From the NCBI GenBank assembly GCA_935421135.1, contig OW285195.1, forward strand, positions 11,004,391 to 11,068,390: a stretch of DNA of 64,000 nucleotides, written 5' to 3'. Every line of letters begins with the position of its first letter. Position 1 is the first letter of the stretch. The notes under the pieces were generated by a model, which saw only the letters and a list, made by a program, of their open reading frames with translations, had not been told where the DNA came from and did no database searches. Shown one piece after another: positions 1 to 15,073 of this stretch. This stretch comes from Bugulina stolonifera. Its lineage: Eukaryota; Bryozoa; Gymnolaemata; Cheilostomatida; Bugulidae. Made by a program: the position numbers and the translations under genes.

Positions 1-1718
1 GTGTAAAGGGTCGGTATTTCATTAAAACTCATACAAAAATCTCAAAAATAACAGTCTCGGGAGTAGATCTTTAGACTAAAAGTATGTAGTTTACCAAAGA
101 TTCCCAAAGATTGGCCAATACCTGCCAATTTTTAGAAGTTATCAGGTATGAAAGCTGTTTTCCATATTGATGATTGTCGGCTACTGCCATATCTTAACTT
201 GTGATGTCATCGTATTGCAGGTTGCGTGTACAGGTAGTAACTGTTTTTATAAGTTTATCGTTTTAGAGCGTTCTAGAGCGGATTTTAGTGATGGCATGCA
301 AGAAATCTATGAACATACAACAATAATGATAGTTGCACATCAATTGTACCGCAAACACAGATAATTCACTTCCTGGATATTCAAATATCAGCTTGCTACA
401 CATCTGAAGGGGCCGAGTGTGAAGTAACAGAATACACACAAGTATTGCAACACAATACACACAAGTATCGATTATGAAATAAATAAAATTGTTACGTAAT
501 AAATTAATTGATGAAACCGTTTTACGTTTGAATCTAATCGAAGGGTGTAACAGATTTATATCCTATACAGTATAATTCAACAACCAGAGATCAAGTTGCC
601 TTAAGCAATACCCACATACCAGACAAACAATGCTAAGAATGCAAGGACCAGATAAGCACACTATCAGAGCTATCAAGGTGGTAATTATCGGACCACTTAA
701 TACTCAACAAGGATAGTAACATATGGCTAATATTTGTTGACACTAGCAGCTATAGGAGTTGTCCTTCCTCATGTAATTACTGTAGCAAGAATTAGAGGTC
801 AATGCACCAAGCACACAGATGTAATCTGGTAATAGATGGGTAACAGAGAATCTGCTGATAGAATTCTCAGCATGGTTCATCAAGCATTAGAAGAAGTAGA
901 TCTCTGGTAAAGGATTGAAATGTTTCCGCTATTAGGCTACTCCTCTGGCTAGAATATTCAATGCAGCATTTATTAACAGGCCACTATTATCATAGAGCAC
1001 TTGTTCCTTTCTGCCATTCATACTTATTACGACAGTGGAGTTCAAATAATGTACATTTACAAAGATGTCATTAATGCACAAGAGTAGAAATATAACGGCT
1101 AGCAAAGACATGAAACTGCATTTCTACCACAATAACTATTCAACTACATGTATATCTAAGACTAGTTCTGCAGAATGCAGAACAGTGTCAAGACATGCTG
1201 TATTTTATGAGTGTATAACACAATAATAAAATAAATATCTTTACACCTAGTTTTAATGTCATTTCACACTTTGAACTCCTCGTTCCTGGACTTGTAGACG
1301 CAAACTGTGTGATGTAATTAGTTCAATGATATTAAGCAGATACCTGCTCCGTGATGTCATTGTGAAATAATTTGCATTCTTTTATTGGGCAGTCTGTAAG
1401 CGTTACATAAGCGTCTATATTATAACAAACATAGTAATTCTGTATTATACATGTAGAAGTAGGTCATCACAAGATGCCTTCCTTTAATTTTCTAAAATAG
1501 ATTTCCGGATAAATTACTTTTACTAGCTGTTGTAAAATAATTATTACAACATTGTATACTTCCATTTCCTTATAGAATATTTTATTACTGGGTAATTAGT
1601 ATTATTGCACCTGTGTAACGCATCTGTAATTTAACTGAACAAACCAGCAATTTTTTAATACTGTTTTTGCAAAGAATTTAAGAGCTTTATCGCTGACAAG
1701 TGAAAATAGCCTCTCCCT

Positions 1719-1815
1719 GACTGTGAGTTGAACCGGAGGCCTTTATAGCACCTACATGATTGTAATCGTCCAGCACAGTGGACAGAACACTTTACCACTA
1801 CACCAGCTCTGCTTC
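1719..1815 (-). repeat. tRNA-derived SINE-like remnant
   Basis: On the minus strand a box A-like TGGTGTAGTGG (1795-1805) is followed about 60 bp later by a box B-like GGTTCAACTC (1725-1734), the internal promoter layout of a tRNA-derived SINE. The region between does not fold as an obvious intact tRNA, so a functional tRNA gene is not proposed. Confidence 0.5.
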
Positions 1816-4800
1816 CTTGGTGAGCAGTAAGACATGCCAGCTGTAAACAGCAATCACCTATCTATGACCACCTTGCTTGTTTGGCCATTCTTTACTATTT
1901 AATTGCTTTTTCTGTGAGGAATTTCTGAATTTATAATCAGTTTTGAATTTCCTTGTAGGAGGAGAGTTGAAAATATAAAAATAAAGATCAAACGACTCAA
2001 CTTTTTTAGAGCACTAATTGTATAATTATTGTCTAAGAAAAGAATGTGTTGTTTCAGACTTGACATTATGGCAGCCACTAACAAATAATGTGACATTGTA
2101 TTATACCAGGTGTATGTCTCAGCTGTTACAGCAAGCTTAAACCTGACTGTCAATAGCTTCCAACAGGCCTACAGAGCCAACAATCTCAGAGAAGGGTTTA
2201 AAAGTTGAATAATTTTAAATTTAAATCTGAGCTAGACCCTCATAACAGGTGTAAAGATGGTGGTTTCCAGGAAGTGTCAAATATTTTAAATTTATTTAAA
2301 TGTTTTGTAATCTGAATGTAGATTCAAACCCAATATACATGTCACTCAGATGTATTTATGCATAAGTGTCGCACACAACATGTAGATAAGGCAATGTAAT
2401 ATTATGTCTGATAATGTTGACCTATTGACATGCATTTACATGTAAGAGTAAGCAACTCCTAACTCTGTAGTCGATAGAAGTCATTGGTGCTGACACAGTG
2501 AATGCTGCTGTGACAAAAATCTCTAAAGTGTTGAGTGACTATTATATTAAATTATAATCCCTTACATGTCAAACTTTTACCTGTACCTACTTGGTTCTCA
2601 AATAACACATTCATTTCTTTGACAATAATTTAATACATGCATTTTATAATGCTATAAATAGTAATAAATAATTAAATAAGAGAAGTAACAGAAAATATAA
2701 TGTAGATGTGACGCTCTTTTTAGCAGCATTGTCCAACGGTTCAGTGATGTCACAACTCGCATATGATGCTGATCTCTTCCGGTCATAATGATTGAATTAT
2801 CTCTAACTCAATAACTCTATGAATCTAAGGCGTATTTTCAAGCAAAGCCTTTTTTCTGTGTTGGTTTCATATAAAATAAGTTGAAGTTTGATACTTCATT
2901 CTATCTGGCACCAACCAGATGGGGTAAGACTATTACTGAACCAAAAGACTAGTAAGTAGAGGATAGTCCATCCTCCGTACACACTAGCTAGATGTCGCAC
3001 AGCAGTAAATGGCCCGACAGTAGCTAGTAAAATAACAGCTCATACAATCAAGTTATAATATTGATAATTAAGTTACTAGTGACAGTTAAATTTACAAACT
3101 TATTGTTTACTGAACCCAACTTCCCATAGTATACAACCAGTCCAATAGTAACTGTAAGTATTTTTGAGCTGTTAGGTTATATTAGGATATATTGGACTCA
3201 AGTTAGTCGCCTACATGGCATATTATATGCCCTTTTTAGTCGTAGGAAATATAAGACATGTACTTGCAAGTACTCTTATTTAATGCAAGCCCCTTGATGC
3301 GAATCATGTAGCTGACTGTAGTTCTGTTTCACACAGCAAATTTTCTATTGATTTCAGGATGGAAAATTCAAAAGTTAAGCTGGCATGTGAAAGCTTCATA
3401 ACTTGGTACCAAAACAAATATTATTTGACTAGGAACTGTTACATTCTACAGTTTGAGAACACATTACCCAATATTTAAACTACCTAAGTTGTAGGCTAGA
3501 ATTTCATATACATGTAGCTAATACACTGGCCACATGCTAGTCACTACTGTTGGTAACAGGTCGACTTGGACCAATGTCTATTTTCGTTTGATTATAAATA
3601 TACTATACACATTCAAGAACATGCATAAGTCTTATTGTATATAAATATTGTATCAGCTGAGCCGTACTCTACTGACAAGCTGAATGCAAACACCTCAGTA
3701 TAATCTAAATTTATGTTACTCTACTGTCAAATGTGTTTATCTTTTCTAAGACTAAACAAAAACATCTAGCCAACTAGTAACTATAATCTTAGGCTATATA
3801 GAATCTATTGTAATAGATATATGAGCAATCAAAATATTTTTGATATTATTCTTAATAAAATCTTTAGAAAACTCTCGGGGACGAAGTAGTATGGCCATAT
3901 AGAAGAAAAATTGAGTTTTAGGAGTTTATCAAATCACTTTGTTCAATTTAGAAATAGCAGCAAATTGTCAGCTATATATCAAGTGATATAGTCCGCAGGT
4001 AAAGTGATATAGTGCGCAGGTATTTGCAAATTATGTGCATACTTTATGCCGGTCTATCAAAACAGACTAAACCAAAACAAGTCTAGTATTACAACCACAT
4101 GAATGTATACTTTTTTCAAAGTGAGAAGGTTTCTGGGTCTCATTGGCAAAGTATAAATCTGTCAGTATGCTTTTAATTATACGTTTCCCACCATAAGTTT
4201 GACAGTAAGATTCAAACTCTCAATGCAGTATTGGCACGTAACATTGTGCTGCCTCAGATATTACCGACAATACAAATTGATATGTTGCCGTTCACCCCTC
4301 TTCCTAATCCTGAACAAACAGTGTACAACTACATCGTAGCTGTACATTCTCAAGACGCTGTAGCGTTTAAACCTCGACTAAACTAGAATAAAAAAAGTTA
4401 TTAAGAATTGATAAAGAAGCAAAAGAATAATTAAATACCGCATAGGCATACTATTTACATACCTCACTTATGCAGTTGCCTTTTCCTTCCTGGTAGCAGT
4501 CGAAAATCGGGACAGTATGTCTGTTAGTCCAATAACGAGATTGAGCTTCAATTACTATGCTAATATTATGTAAGCTTGCGAAGTTATAAATCTGCAAGAG
4601 ATAGATGTACGTGGTACAGATAGTTTATATTAAATGGAATAGTTCAGGTAAAGTACAAGATTATATCTTTAACAGTAGAACAGTCTATTCGTCTGACCCA
4701 GTGGTATCGCTGCTCAGCAAATATACTATCTAGTAGGCATTTGCTACAATATATTAATCAGGTGTAAATCACAGAACAGACCTGCCAACTGTTCTATTCA

Positions 4801-5019
4801 GCTATTTGTATGTATACAGTGTATATAAACAAGTGTAAATACTACAGTATACTGCACAGTATTGATTCTATCTTATTAATGTGAGTAACTGTAGCCTCAC
4901 AACTTGTGTGTGCCTTTAGATTCTGCACAAAGATGCATTACAAGATCATCATATTGTATGTCAACGTATGGCAGTGGACTGCCCCAGGCTATTTCACTTA
5001 AACTGATGATCCACATGGT

Positions 5020-5214
5020 AGGTAGATGGATAGTGCAATACCAAAGGTGGGAGGAAAGTGCATGCTGATAAATGAAATTTTAGTACTAAGAGATGTAATC
5101 CCCAGTTCGATCCACACCAGCCTCATCTTACCCCCAACCCACCCCACACATATTTCACTCTACCCCACCTCACTCCACTCCACCTCACTCTACCCCACCC
5201 ACCCTCAAGTGGCG
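5020..5214 (+). repeat. SINE-like remnant with C-rich tail
   Basis: A box B-like GTTCGATCC at 5105-5113 is followed by an imperfect CCCCAC/CTCACTC-type tandem tract (about 5128-5214). No clear box A is visible, so the left boundary is a guess. Confidence 0.35.
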
Positions 5215-8120
5215 GCCTAGGACAAATAGTACATTAAAATGCTATCTATCTCAAATGATAACTAAATTCTGGTGTCATTTATTTCTAAACTCCAGGCGCC
5301 TCCATTCCAATTCAGAGTCAGAATTGTAACAGAAAATTTGGAAATCTAACTATGGGCTGCTGTCCATTAGCAAATAGAAGTATATCAATATCTTGCTGAC
5401 TGGTAATTTAACTGCAGAATAGCACTAACCAACCACCTTGTCTGATTGCCGCATAAATTCCAATGTTCCTGGATACCAACTACATTAGTATCTATTCTAT
5501 TTGGCTATTTTATTTTATCTTCTAAAATGATCTTTCCAGGGATATGACAGACAATACTCAGCAACAGCTTGCCCAGCTAGTCAATACCGCTTACCAGTGT
5601 GTTGCTGTATGTTACACTTGTCTGCTAAATTTTGAATTAAAATTCTAAATAATCAATGGCATCACATATTCTTGCTAAATTCTAGTTAATTTAGATTTCA
5701 ATATAGATAAGTTACACAGAAGTGCGAAAGGCAGTCAATAGTTGCATATATTAGTGACATCACCGTGTACACTGGCTAACAAAAGCATCGGTCAATGACT
5801 GACAATATTATAACCTAGATTTTTCTAACAGTAAATTATATTCAACAAAACCATCATGGCTTCGATACTTGTACAGTTTAAGTATCTGGAATCAGGCTTT
5901 TTTATAGGCCTTGATATTTAAACTGCATAAAAACTCTAGCAGTCAGTTACATCAAGGTGGGCACAGGGTCTGCAGTGACCTCTCTTCTATAGCTAGCTAC
6001 TAGACCTGCATTTATTATGTAAATATAGGCTGTATGCATATACATGTACATGCATATATTATGTAAAATATTTTTATTTTCTATCCAAATCAGAACCTGC
6101 TAGCTTAAATTTTGAACAAGTTCCACACAAATAGGGCTGACATACACTGTTGTTATACACACAATATAATGTCATATACACGGAATGCAAAGATTAGCAG
6201 CACAATTTTAGACAAAATATTGACATGCACAATATTGAGGCTATTCTACAAATTCCAAAATTACTACATTACATAAATGTAGTTTTATGTAGTCTGAAGT
6301 GTTGTCAGCAGTACTTTATTTGTAGTTGAAATTCTATAAAATACTGCCCTCTGACTGGAATATATAGGAGCTACATGTATGTTGCCAAAAAGTGTCTGTT
6401 AGTACATTTCCAAAGCTAAGTCAAGGTCCCTGCTCTACTAATACAAGTTTCAACGGACCACCTACGATCGGTGAAGGCTTCAAATCCTCGGTGTATTACG
6501 CAACGTATGACATATTTGTATTATCGCTGCAGATGGCATTTAATCACTTGGGAGCGAATGTCTCGTGGGAGGCTGTATATAAAGGTATGAAGCTACCACG
6601 TGACCACGTTCAGTGTTAACATCATTATAAAAACAAATTTTGCATATCTGAAATAAACTTTGCATTGTAATAGTTGTCATTTTTTCTTGATATTGTTTCA
6701 GTACATGGCCTAATTTAACTGTCTTATAAATAAATGCGCAAACAAAATTCTTACAGTGTAATAATTCCTCCCACACAATCTATATTACAAAAATATTGGA
6801 AATTCGCTTTTAGCGATGGTTTCATGTTTACTGTCAAGGTGGATAGCCTATTACACTAATATTATAATATTATCATGCTAAATGTTTTGGCCAATTATAT
6901 TAGCAACAATATAAAATATTATTATGCATATTCCGGTAGTTTATAAAAAAATCTTTAAAACAAGCATATTATGTTCTATTATTAACTTATTGATTTTCTT
7001 AATACGCTTAAATCGTCTAAAGATAGAACTTTTAGTTGCGTCAACATGGCTACTATAAAATGGTGACAGGGGAAGCAGACGTCGTAGAACAACCTGTCAA
7101 TATTGGCAGGTTTGAATCTAATGAGGTTAATGATGTAAAAGAGGACCGATGCACATCCAATGACCTCCAATACTATATTGTGCTCCGGTACATGCTTCAA
7201 TAGTATGTACACAAATGCTTTATGTTTAGACCTTGCTTATGTTTGCAAAGGTGTTACTAGAAATAAAGATACATTGTATATTATTAGAAATACACCAAGA
7301 TGCAAGGTAAACATTGCAAGGTTATACCGTAAATCCTTGCTTTTATGTTCGAAGTAAAGTCCTTTAACACTTGATATGAATTCATATTAAATGTTTAATT
7401 GGTACGAATATAGCTCACATTCAAGAGAAGGTGACAATGCACCCTGTAAATGTACTTGTTATTTTTATGTACATAGGCTATAAAACATTAAAAAGGTTTA
7501 GCGTTGCCACGAACTACACGTATATTGAATTACTTTAACCATGTACGGTTTAAGTACAAGTGCAACATGTACTAGGAGATAAAAGTTGGTGAGTATTTGT
7601 AGCATAAGATGAGAGAGTATAAACATATGTAATTTTTAAACATAATGTCATGTGGTATGCATCACAATGTTGGGTATGCTATTGCGGTAATAGCACAAAC
7701 AATGCATTCCTTTACCCAAGGGTCGCAATAATAACCCTTCTAAACAGTTGGTGATTCCAGGAAACCATAATTGTGTCGTTACGTTGAGGATATTGATGGG
7801 TGAAGGAAATTCTCTTATAAGAACATTTTAGTATGTTATCTAATTCAGGAATATTGCAGGCAGATAAACCAGGCAGATGCTTTGGTCTGTGATCTCTAGG
7901 CAGGTAAAACACTACCAGAATAGTGACATGATTGTACCTACACGTATATTTTATAAAGTCAAATACCTTTAAGTATATTGTGCAGGAACACCAGCAGGCT
8001 ACGAAGATTTGGAAGTGTGTTAGTGGTCCCAACACTCTGACTTCTGAAGCAGATGTAAGTCTTAGCAAGTGCTAGCAGGTGTTGCCTAGAAGCACCTGAG
8101 CAGATTTAATCTTTATAGAC

Positions 8121-8144
8121 CTGCTGCTGCTGCTGCTGCTGCTG
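8121..8144. repeat. (CTG)8 trinucleotide microsatellite
   Basis: Eight perfect CTG copies lie in a stretch with no supported gene. Confidence 0.95.
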
Positions 8145-11100
8145 CCGGATCTTACAGACAGTAAATATATTCCAACATGATAGCAGAGGCAGGCGTCAGA
8201 TAGAAATGTTGCAGTAGGTATTTGAATGAATAGAAGAGCGGATCTATAAAATAGAAATGATTATATTCAAGAATATTGATAAAGTTACAAGTCTCTGAGT
8301 GGGGGAGTTATAAGCAAACAAGGAATTCTAAGAGCTGAAGTACGTGACACTCTATTACAAACTGTTACTCAGCAAGATATGCCATAATATCAACAAACAT
8401 TTCTCTGCAACTAAGCAATGTCTAGCAGCCATATAACAGTCATAGCTGACTTTATCACTCTTGTTATTTCCAAAGGCTTACAGGCTACCTACCTCACACC
8501 AATGTAATACCAAATGCTTCAAACACAATCTGTTTATTTTAATACAGTTGATAGAACAATTTAAATTGCTGAAATGTTGCAGTGAATGGCTTCATCTGAA
8601 GCATGTAGAATCATATTATAGCCAAAAGCTGTGTCTAACAGCCATTTGCTTTTAATAACACAGATTACAGTACAGTGGTTCAAATAGTTACCACAATATA
8701 AGTGGCAGAGGTTGGATGCATATGGACAAGTGCTGCCTCTAATGGTTTTTGTAGAAACAGGTTATTAGTTGTCTAGATATTAAGTTCTGAAAAATTGAAG
8801 ATTAAGTGGAAGCAAGATCGTTGATCATAGAAGAGTTACAGATCTATTAACTTGTTTTTTTATGTTGAAAAAAGTTTTCTTTTCTTTCTTTCAATTTGAG
8901 CAAAATATTGATATACGAATGTATATGCTTTAATTTCAACCTAAAGCTCCGTCTACCAAGCTGTCACTGTTAAAGTTTTTCTAGTTCAGAGTACACATGA
9001 TTTAACGTCACCAACGGCAACCATACAAAGGAATTTTTGTAATTTACTAACAACATTTAGTACATGTATGTGTATATTGATACAGTTAATAATATCCCTT
9101 GTTGTAAAAATTATACAAGTACTTGTATATTATACGTAGAGTATATCATAATAATACTATATAAATATAAACAAGCTTGTATTAGCTTACAGACTCAAGT
9201 AGCCACATGAATAGCAACTTTGGGACTTGAAACTGACTTTTATTGGCTTCTTTCTGTTTTAATAAAAATATGGATATGACTTGTTTATTTCGACAGGTGA
9301 AGCAGGTAGGCTTATAAATTAGGAAGTCATCTCCTCTTTTAACACAAAATAATATTATATTTATAAGGTTTTTGAGAATTTATTGTGAGCCTTAATAAAC
9401 CATTTACTTGTAGTAGTAAACTGTGTTCTTAGCACTCTTAATCTATTAGAATGGGTGTGTATACTAGCTGTACAATAACCTCTACATGACATAACATCAT
9501 ATCCAAGCTCCATGATAATTTAGTAGTTGTCTTCTCATGGAGTCAGCTACACATCAATATAAGCTCCTCATCTCATTAGAATTAGAAGATGAGAATGTCT
9601 GTCTGTCTGCCCTGGTGACAGTCACCCTAAGCTCTATAATTTACCTGCAACCGAATACCTAAAGGTTAACAGGAATTTCTGGTTTCCCACATGGCCTTCA
9701 CCATTTTGTCATAATCAATCAACATAGCAAAGGACGTACTCATTGCACTTATATATATAGGTGTAGATACTGCCTAGCTTAGCTATTGGCAGTTTCTAGG
9801 AGAGATGTGTGACCAAGCTCTGCAAGACAGGGATCTAGGAACTACAAAAAAGTCATTTTGTTCACATGTTGAGTATATTGGTTTCATACAATACGATAAC
9901 AATAAAAAAAGAGCTAAAGTTTTACGCAGGATTTTTCACCTATAGCAGCACAAGAACATCATTATGCAGGTATTCTTAGCAAACATTAAAATAGGCTGAA
10001 TGATGATGCAATAGCAATATATATTCAAATTAATGCCAAATACATTATACATGTATATATGTATGTACATTGTAGATATTTTTATCTTAAAACTATAAAA
10101 AATATTTTGATATTTTGGGAGACCGTTGTTGTGCGCTTATACTATATTAAGTATTTATTATCTGTGTAGGTGATGAGAGAAAGAGTATATTTATCACCAT
10201 GTGTGACAGTGCATTACTACACCTACCAACGTGCACCAGCAGTGAATAGTTGGTGTCATTCCATTGCAAATTAGAGAAGGAATCTGGATACAGACATAAT
10301 GCTATATATACATAATGCTACATACTATGTACATGCAGCTCATTATAGACTAAAAGTACATTATCTTACATTAACTGAAGTAAAAATAGCGATGAATCTA
10401 ATTTTAGACCTGGCATGGCGTGACACTAGGATGTACAAAATATAGGGATATGCTTTTATTTGTTAACCAAATATACGAGTTCAAGGCCAGGTTAACTAGA
10501 AGGTCTCCCAGAGAAACTGCACAAACGCACTTTTTATGCTGTCGAATCCTTAAAATAGATAAATAATACCTATAAATTGAGAAAAACAATGTATGCAGGC
10601 CTCGAATACATAAAATAGAACTTCACAAGTTCCAAAAAATGTTTTAATCCACAATGAACTGCAGATGGCAGTTCTGCACCAAACTATTTCAGGCAATTAA
10701 ATTTTTTTCATCTATTTTCAAAAAGCATATGTCGAGATCGCTGTTGTATGCCAAAACCACATGTTATATGTCCGCAAGTTATAGAGGGAAGACAACTGCC
10801 ATATACAACAGCACATGGGGATAATACAATCAGCTTTCACCTGCACTGTAAATTATTTATATTTGAGACTGTAGAGAAGACAGGTTTTAACTAAGACAGT
10901 GCAGCAGCAGATATTTTGAAGAATAGTTGCCAAGACAGACCCAGGTGAAATTTGAATGCCGGTAGCCAAGATAGAACTGAATGGGTTTTCTATTTACAAA
11001 AAGAGAAATTTTGGAGTAGGTCAGATATGCTATTTTCATACCAACGAAATATTCTACTCTGTCTGTGAACGTATAATTTATTTACCACAAGCAAAATGCC

Positions 11101-14100
11101 AACCAGTAGTAACTATATCTATTTGTTGACCTACCATTAGGCGCAGGCTTTGCTAGTAGTGGGAATGTGTATCCTGTGGATATTTGTAGAGCCATACGAG
11201 CTATCATTGGTTAGCGTTGACACGCCCCTGGCTAGCATGTATATAATTCTGATACATTAAATTATAATTATTAAAAACAATATGACTGAAATAGTAATCA
11301 ATTATATTTTCTAAAAACATTTCTACACTTACTGCATCCACTCATACTCAGTTTTATTTTTTGTATTGTTTGTTTGCCAACATTCCTAAATTAATTGCAG
11401 ATGTATTCTACCTGGGACTAATAATACAATGACATGACAGTAGTGTTCTATATATTGCCACTAGTCTTTTAGAACAGTATAATCATAATTGCATTTTGTA
11501 TAATTTTATTGATAAATTATTTGATTTGAAAAAGTTTTCACTTGCCTTCTTAACTCAAGCATTTATTTGTACATTTATTGCTTATAGCTATGATTTGATG
11601 TTCATCAAAGTTATGTTTCAGCGTTACAAAGTTGTAATGCTACAGAACACGGATATGCAGATGTTACATAATCCTACGTAATGTCGTAGTTTGGGTATGT
11701 ATTTTGGTTAAAACTGAATTAAAAATAAATGTGCGGAAATTTATATCACACACAAGACACGTGGGTTTTGATAGCGCTTGCAGTTTCTTGGCCACCGCAG
11801 TTCCATAAATTATACCAAGTCTGGAAAGAGTTTTTGCCGTGTCAGGTCAAAAACTAACGTTGTTATTCTAGTAACTAGTATGAACTAGTTAATAGTACTT
11901 TACTTGTGTTGTAGAGCATGGAGTTGTCCTCTTCCTATAATTAATTGATATAGAATGGAGGGTAGATAACTCCTACCACAAAATGCAACTACAAATTAAA
12001 TTTATCTAACACAACTATATTGCTCTATTGGGTGTAGGGTAACAACCATTATATTAGTTACAATTCTCAAATCTAAAACTGCATGCAATCATGTTGGCAT
12101 CAGGTTGCAAACCTAAACACAACATGGACGCATGGATCTGTGTAGAAACACTCTATCACAGCAAAAGCTGTATCAGGAGTTATGTGTAATGCTCGCAGAC
12201 ATTGATAGCCAACATTGATAAAATTGAATGACATACATATAATATAATATAATAAGATAAGCAGGTATTAATGTCAGGAACAGATGCCTATTGTCAGAAT
12301 CACGCTGCCAACAAAAGTGCAAATGCGTACCAGATATACCTTGTGGAAGTTTTCATTTTGATTATAAAAATCTATAAATCTGACAGGGCTTAGAGAAAAT
12401 AATTTTAAATGGAACTGTGCTACTCATGTTTTCTAGTGTAACTTAAAATGCCAAAAATTGGGAATCTTAACCACAGTCTGGGGACCTCCTAATGTATGAT
12501 TCTGATGGAAGGGCCACCCCACAGCTAGCCCTTACACATCGCTTCGAGACGTGTGTATAACACTACATGCTCATTGTTTAGCATACAATGTAATAAATAA
12601 ATGAGAACAAAGCCATGCATTTGGGTTGATACCACACACCCTTTTTACAACCTTGAAAATTACATTCAACTAAAATGTCAATATTAATGAAATTTTATTG
12701 AATATTTAATTAGTAGTAGGTGACCACGAAATATTTATCATGGTAAGTGCTTTCAGTCCTATTAATAAACTGACATACATTATGACTAATGGTGCTATAA
12801 TTATAGTACAGTCTTTGTTTTTTGCCTTAAAAAACCCAAGTTTCAACATGCGACATTTCCATCTAGGTATTATTGCAGACAAGACTAATTTTTGCAGCTT
12901 ACTTCTTCAACTTCAAATAAGATAAACTAAAGAATTTCTACATATATTAAACCACTACTGTCGCACCATTCAATATTTTCAAATAATCTTGTTCATCCTC
13001 TTTCAGTAAGATTGATGTGTTGTTTGTCTTTGGTAACCTAGCTGCTGCCAAGAAACTGCTATTTTAATATTGGCTGATTTCACCTTCAATCAGCCTATGC
13101 TGGGAATTTTGGAAGCTCTCAAGCAGTTAATATAAAACTGTGCTACAGAGATAGCCATAGGACTTGCAATGCATTGCATTGTTTTTTGTGGGCATGACCC
13201 TAACTTACTTATTCATCACTGTGCACAAGAGTTATTTATAGAATGACAGTTAGTGTTGGCTCAATAAGATTACTGGGCTATTTGATGTTAGTAGCTTACC
13301 TATGTACATAAGTTACAAGTATAGACTTAGAACAGGCATAGCCATAGGAACTTAACAGGTCTCAATGCTGAATGGAGGTCATAATAGCCAATATTCAAAT
13401 GAGTTTATCTTGGCTGCCACTAGGTTTACAAAGACAAACAGCACATCAATCTTCATGAAATAAGATGACCAGTATTCTTTGCAAATATTGAATGGTGAGA
13501 CAGTAGTGGTTTAAGCGACAATGACTCATTCGTATATCTTTGAAGTTTAGAATTAACAAAATTTTACTTGAAAAACATGAAATATTCAGTTGACAGCTAT
13601 GTTTAGTAACATTATTCACCATGTTTTTGTAAAGGCTAGCCGTAATACACATGTACAGAAATGATGTGAAAATGTAGTTAGTAGAAAGTGTCAACACAGA
13701 CAGACAGTGAATAGTTTTATAGAATATCAAAGAAAGTGATTAACACAATAATCATATAATTCCTAGAAGTGTTCCGAACTGAGCAATCAGGGTCATAAAT
13801 GAGAGTGGTTTAGAAGACGATGTTGATTTCCTGCTCAAACTATATTTGCGGTCAGCTGATTCAGCTGATGTAATAGTGACATGTTTCTCAGAAATACAGT
13901 ATTTCATCATCTGTAGACTAAATAAACATCCCCCTGGTTAAACTTTACACTGTGGGTAGTGATTTTGGACCAAGAAAAAATAAAACATAGGCCACTATCA
14001 AATTGTTGTGCATTGCTAAAGCTGACTGCATAAGATGTAATAACCCATCCCCATTCTATCACTCTCATGCATGTATAACCACTGCACTCTTATGCGTACT

Positions 14101-15000
14101 AATACGTTTCTCAATGCCGGATGGATAAACATTTGAAATAATCTCCCCTTGGTCTTCAAACAGCTGTGTCATTTTATTTGAGGTTCTACTATGCAAATGA
14201 GGAGCTGTTATTAAATGTAACAGACGTAGTCTTGACCAGCCAGTTTTGCCGTATAGATCACTCAACAGACATGTCATTGGTAATTGAACAAAAGAGTTTT
14301 ACCGTCTAAATAAATATCTCCTGTCTGTTCATTTTTCACCTGTACTCAAGTGTTTCTAATTTGTTTTAAATTTTCTGCTTATAATCACTATTATAGAGCA
14401 CAATTAGTGCAGGGGTACTGAACCTGATCCCCTGGATTGGTTTTTTACCTCCTCAACCAAAAACGATTGTTGCAGAGAAAAAGACAATCAAACATAAATG
14501 CTCATAACCACAAAAGGGATAGAACACCTACATATGAATTATAATATATTATTGTGATCCTTATTCGCTCATCATTACAACATACAGTTTAAAGCAAGAG
14601 GGAGGACAACTTCCACACTGAAACTGGTTGTATATTATAACTAACTCCTATTAGTATAATTATTATACATTTATACACTGGCACTCTGCTCTAAATACAA
14701 AACCTTTTAAATCAAGTTAGGCTCAGCAGTAAACAAATAATATTATCCCAGCTGTTGCTCCTACTTTCAGAGCTGACAGTGTGACAGCTTCCATCAAATA
14801 TATGACACACAAAACCAGGTGGGTGAGAAGAGAGAGAAGGTGCTATTATATATGCCTGTACATAGAAACATTCTTACCTGTCAGCTAACAGCCTATGCAC
14901 TAGAGAAAAGCTGGGAAACAACAACACTGGAATTTTTGGAATGTCACTATTTTTTGTGAAGCTACATGTACATTAGAAGAGAAGCTACCTATTTTACAAG

Positions 15001-15073
15001 TGTCTAGGAATATTTCCTTTTCGAAAAGGAAATATTCCTAGACATTCGACTTGGTGATCACCAAGTCGAATGT
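15001..15073. repeat. Two adjacent perfect palindromes (44 bp and 32 bp)
   Basis: 15001-15044 is a loopless perfect palindrome centred on TTTTCGAAAA. 15042-15073 is a second one centred on GGTGATCACC. They share three bases and differ in sequence. Confidence 0.95.

Noticed and set aside
221..363. Possible plus-strand terminal exon after TTGCAG, with AATAAA about 115 bp downstream
   Set aside because: The 47-codon frame has no motif, is open on both strands, and any upstream exons would be outside the window.
620..702. Hydrophobic 27-codon minus-strand segment ending at a GTATGT donor, faintly like a retroviral envelope membrane anchor (contains GPC)
   Set aside because: It is short, has a weak acceptor and lacks any other envelope, gag or pol sequence nearby. 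Linking it to exon-like pieces at 1.25-1.39 kb would need a 39-bp intron, shorter than any intron in the real genes here.
7060..7203. 47-codon plus-strand ORF with a good start context (ATAAAATGG)
   Set aside because: Its length is expected by chance in this composition, and there is no homologue or splice support visible.
7712..8068. 118-codon minus-strand open frame
   Set aside because: It has no recognisable motif and its start is arbitrary. Part of it is flanked by a fair acceptor and a weak donor, but no phased partner exons were found.
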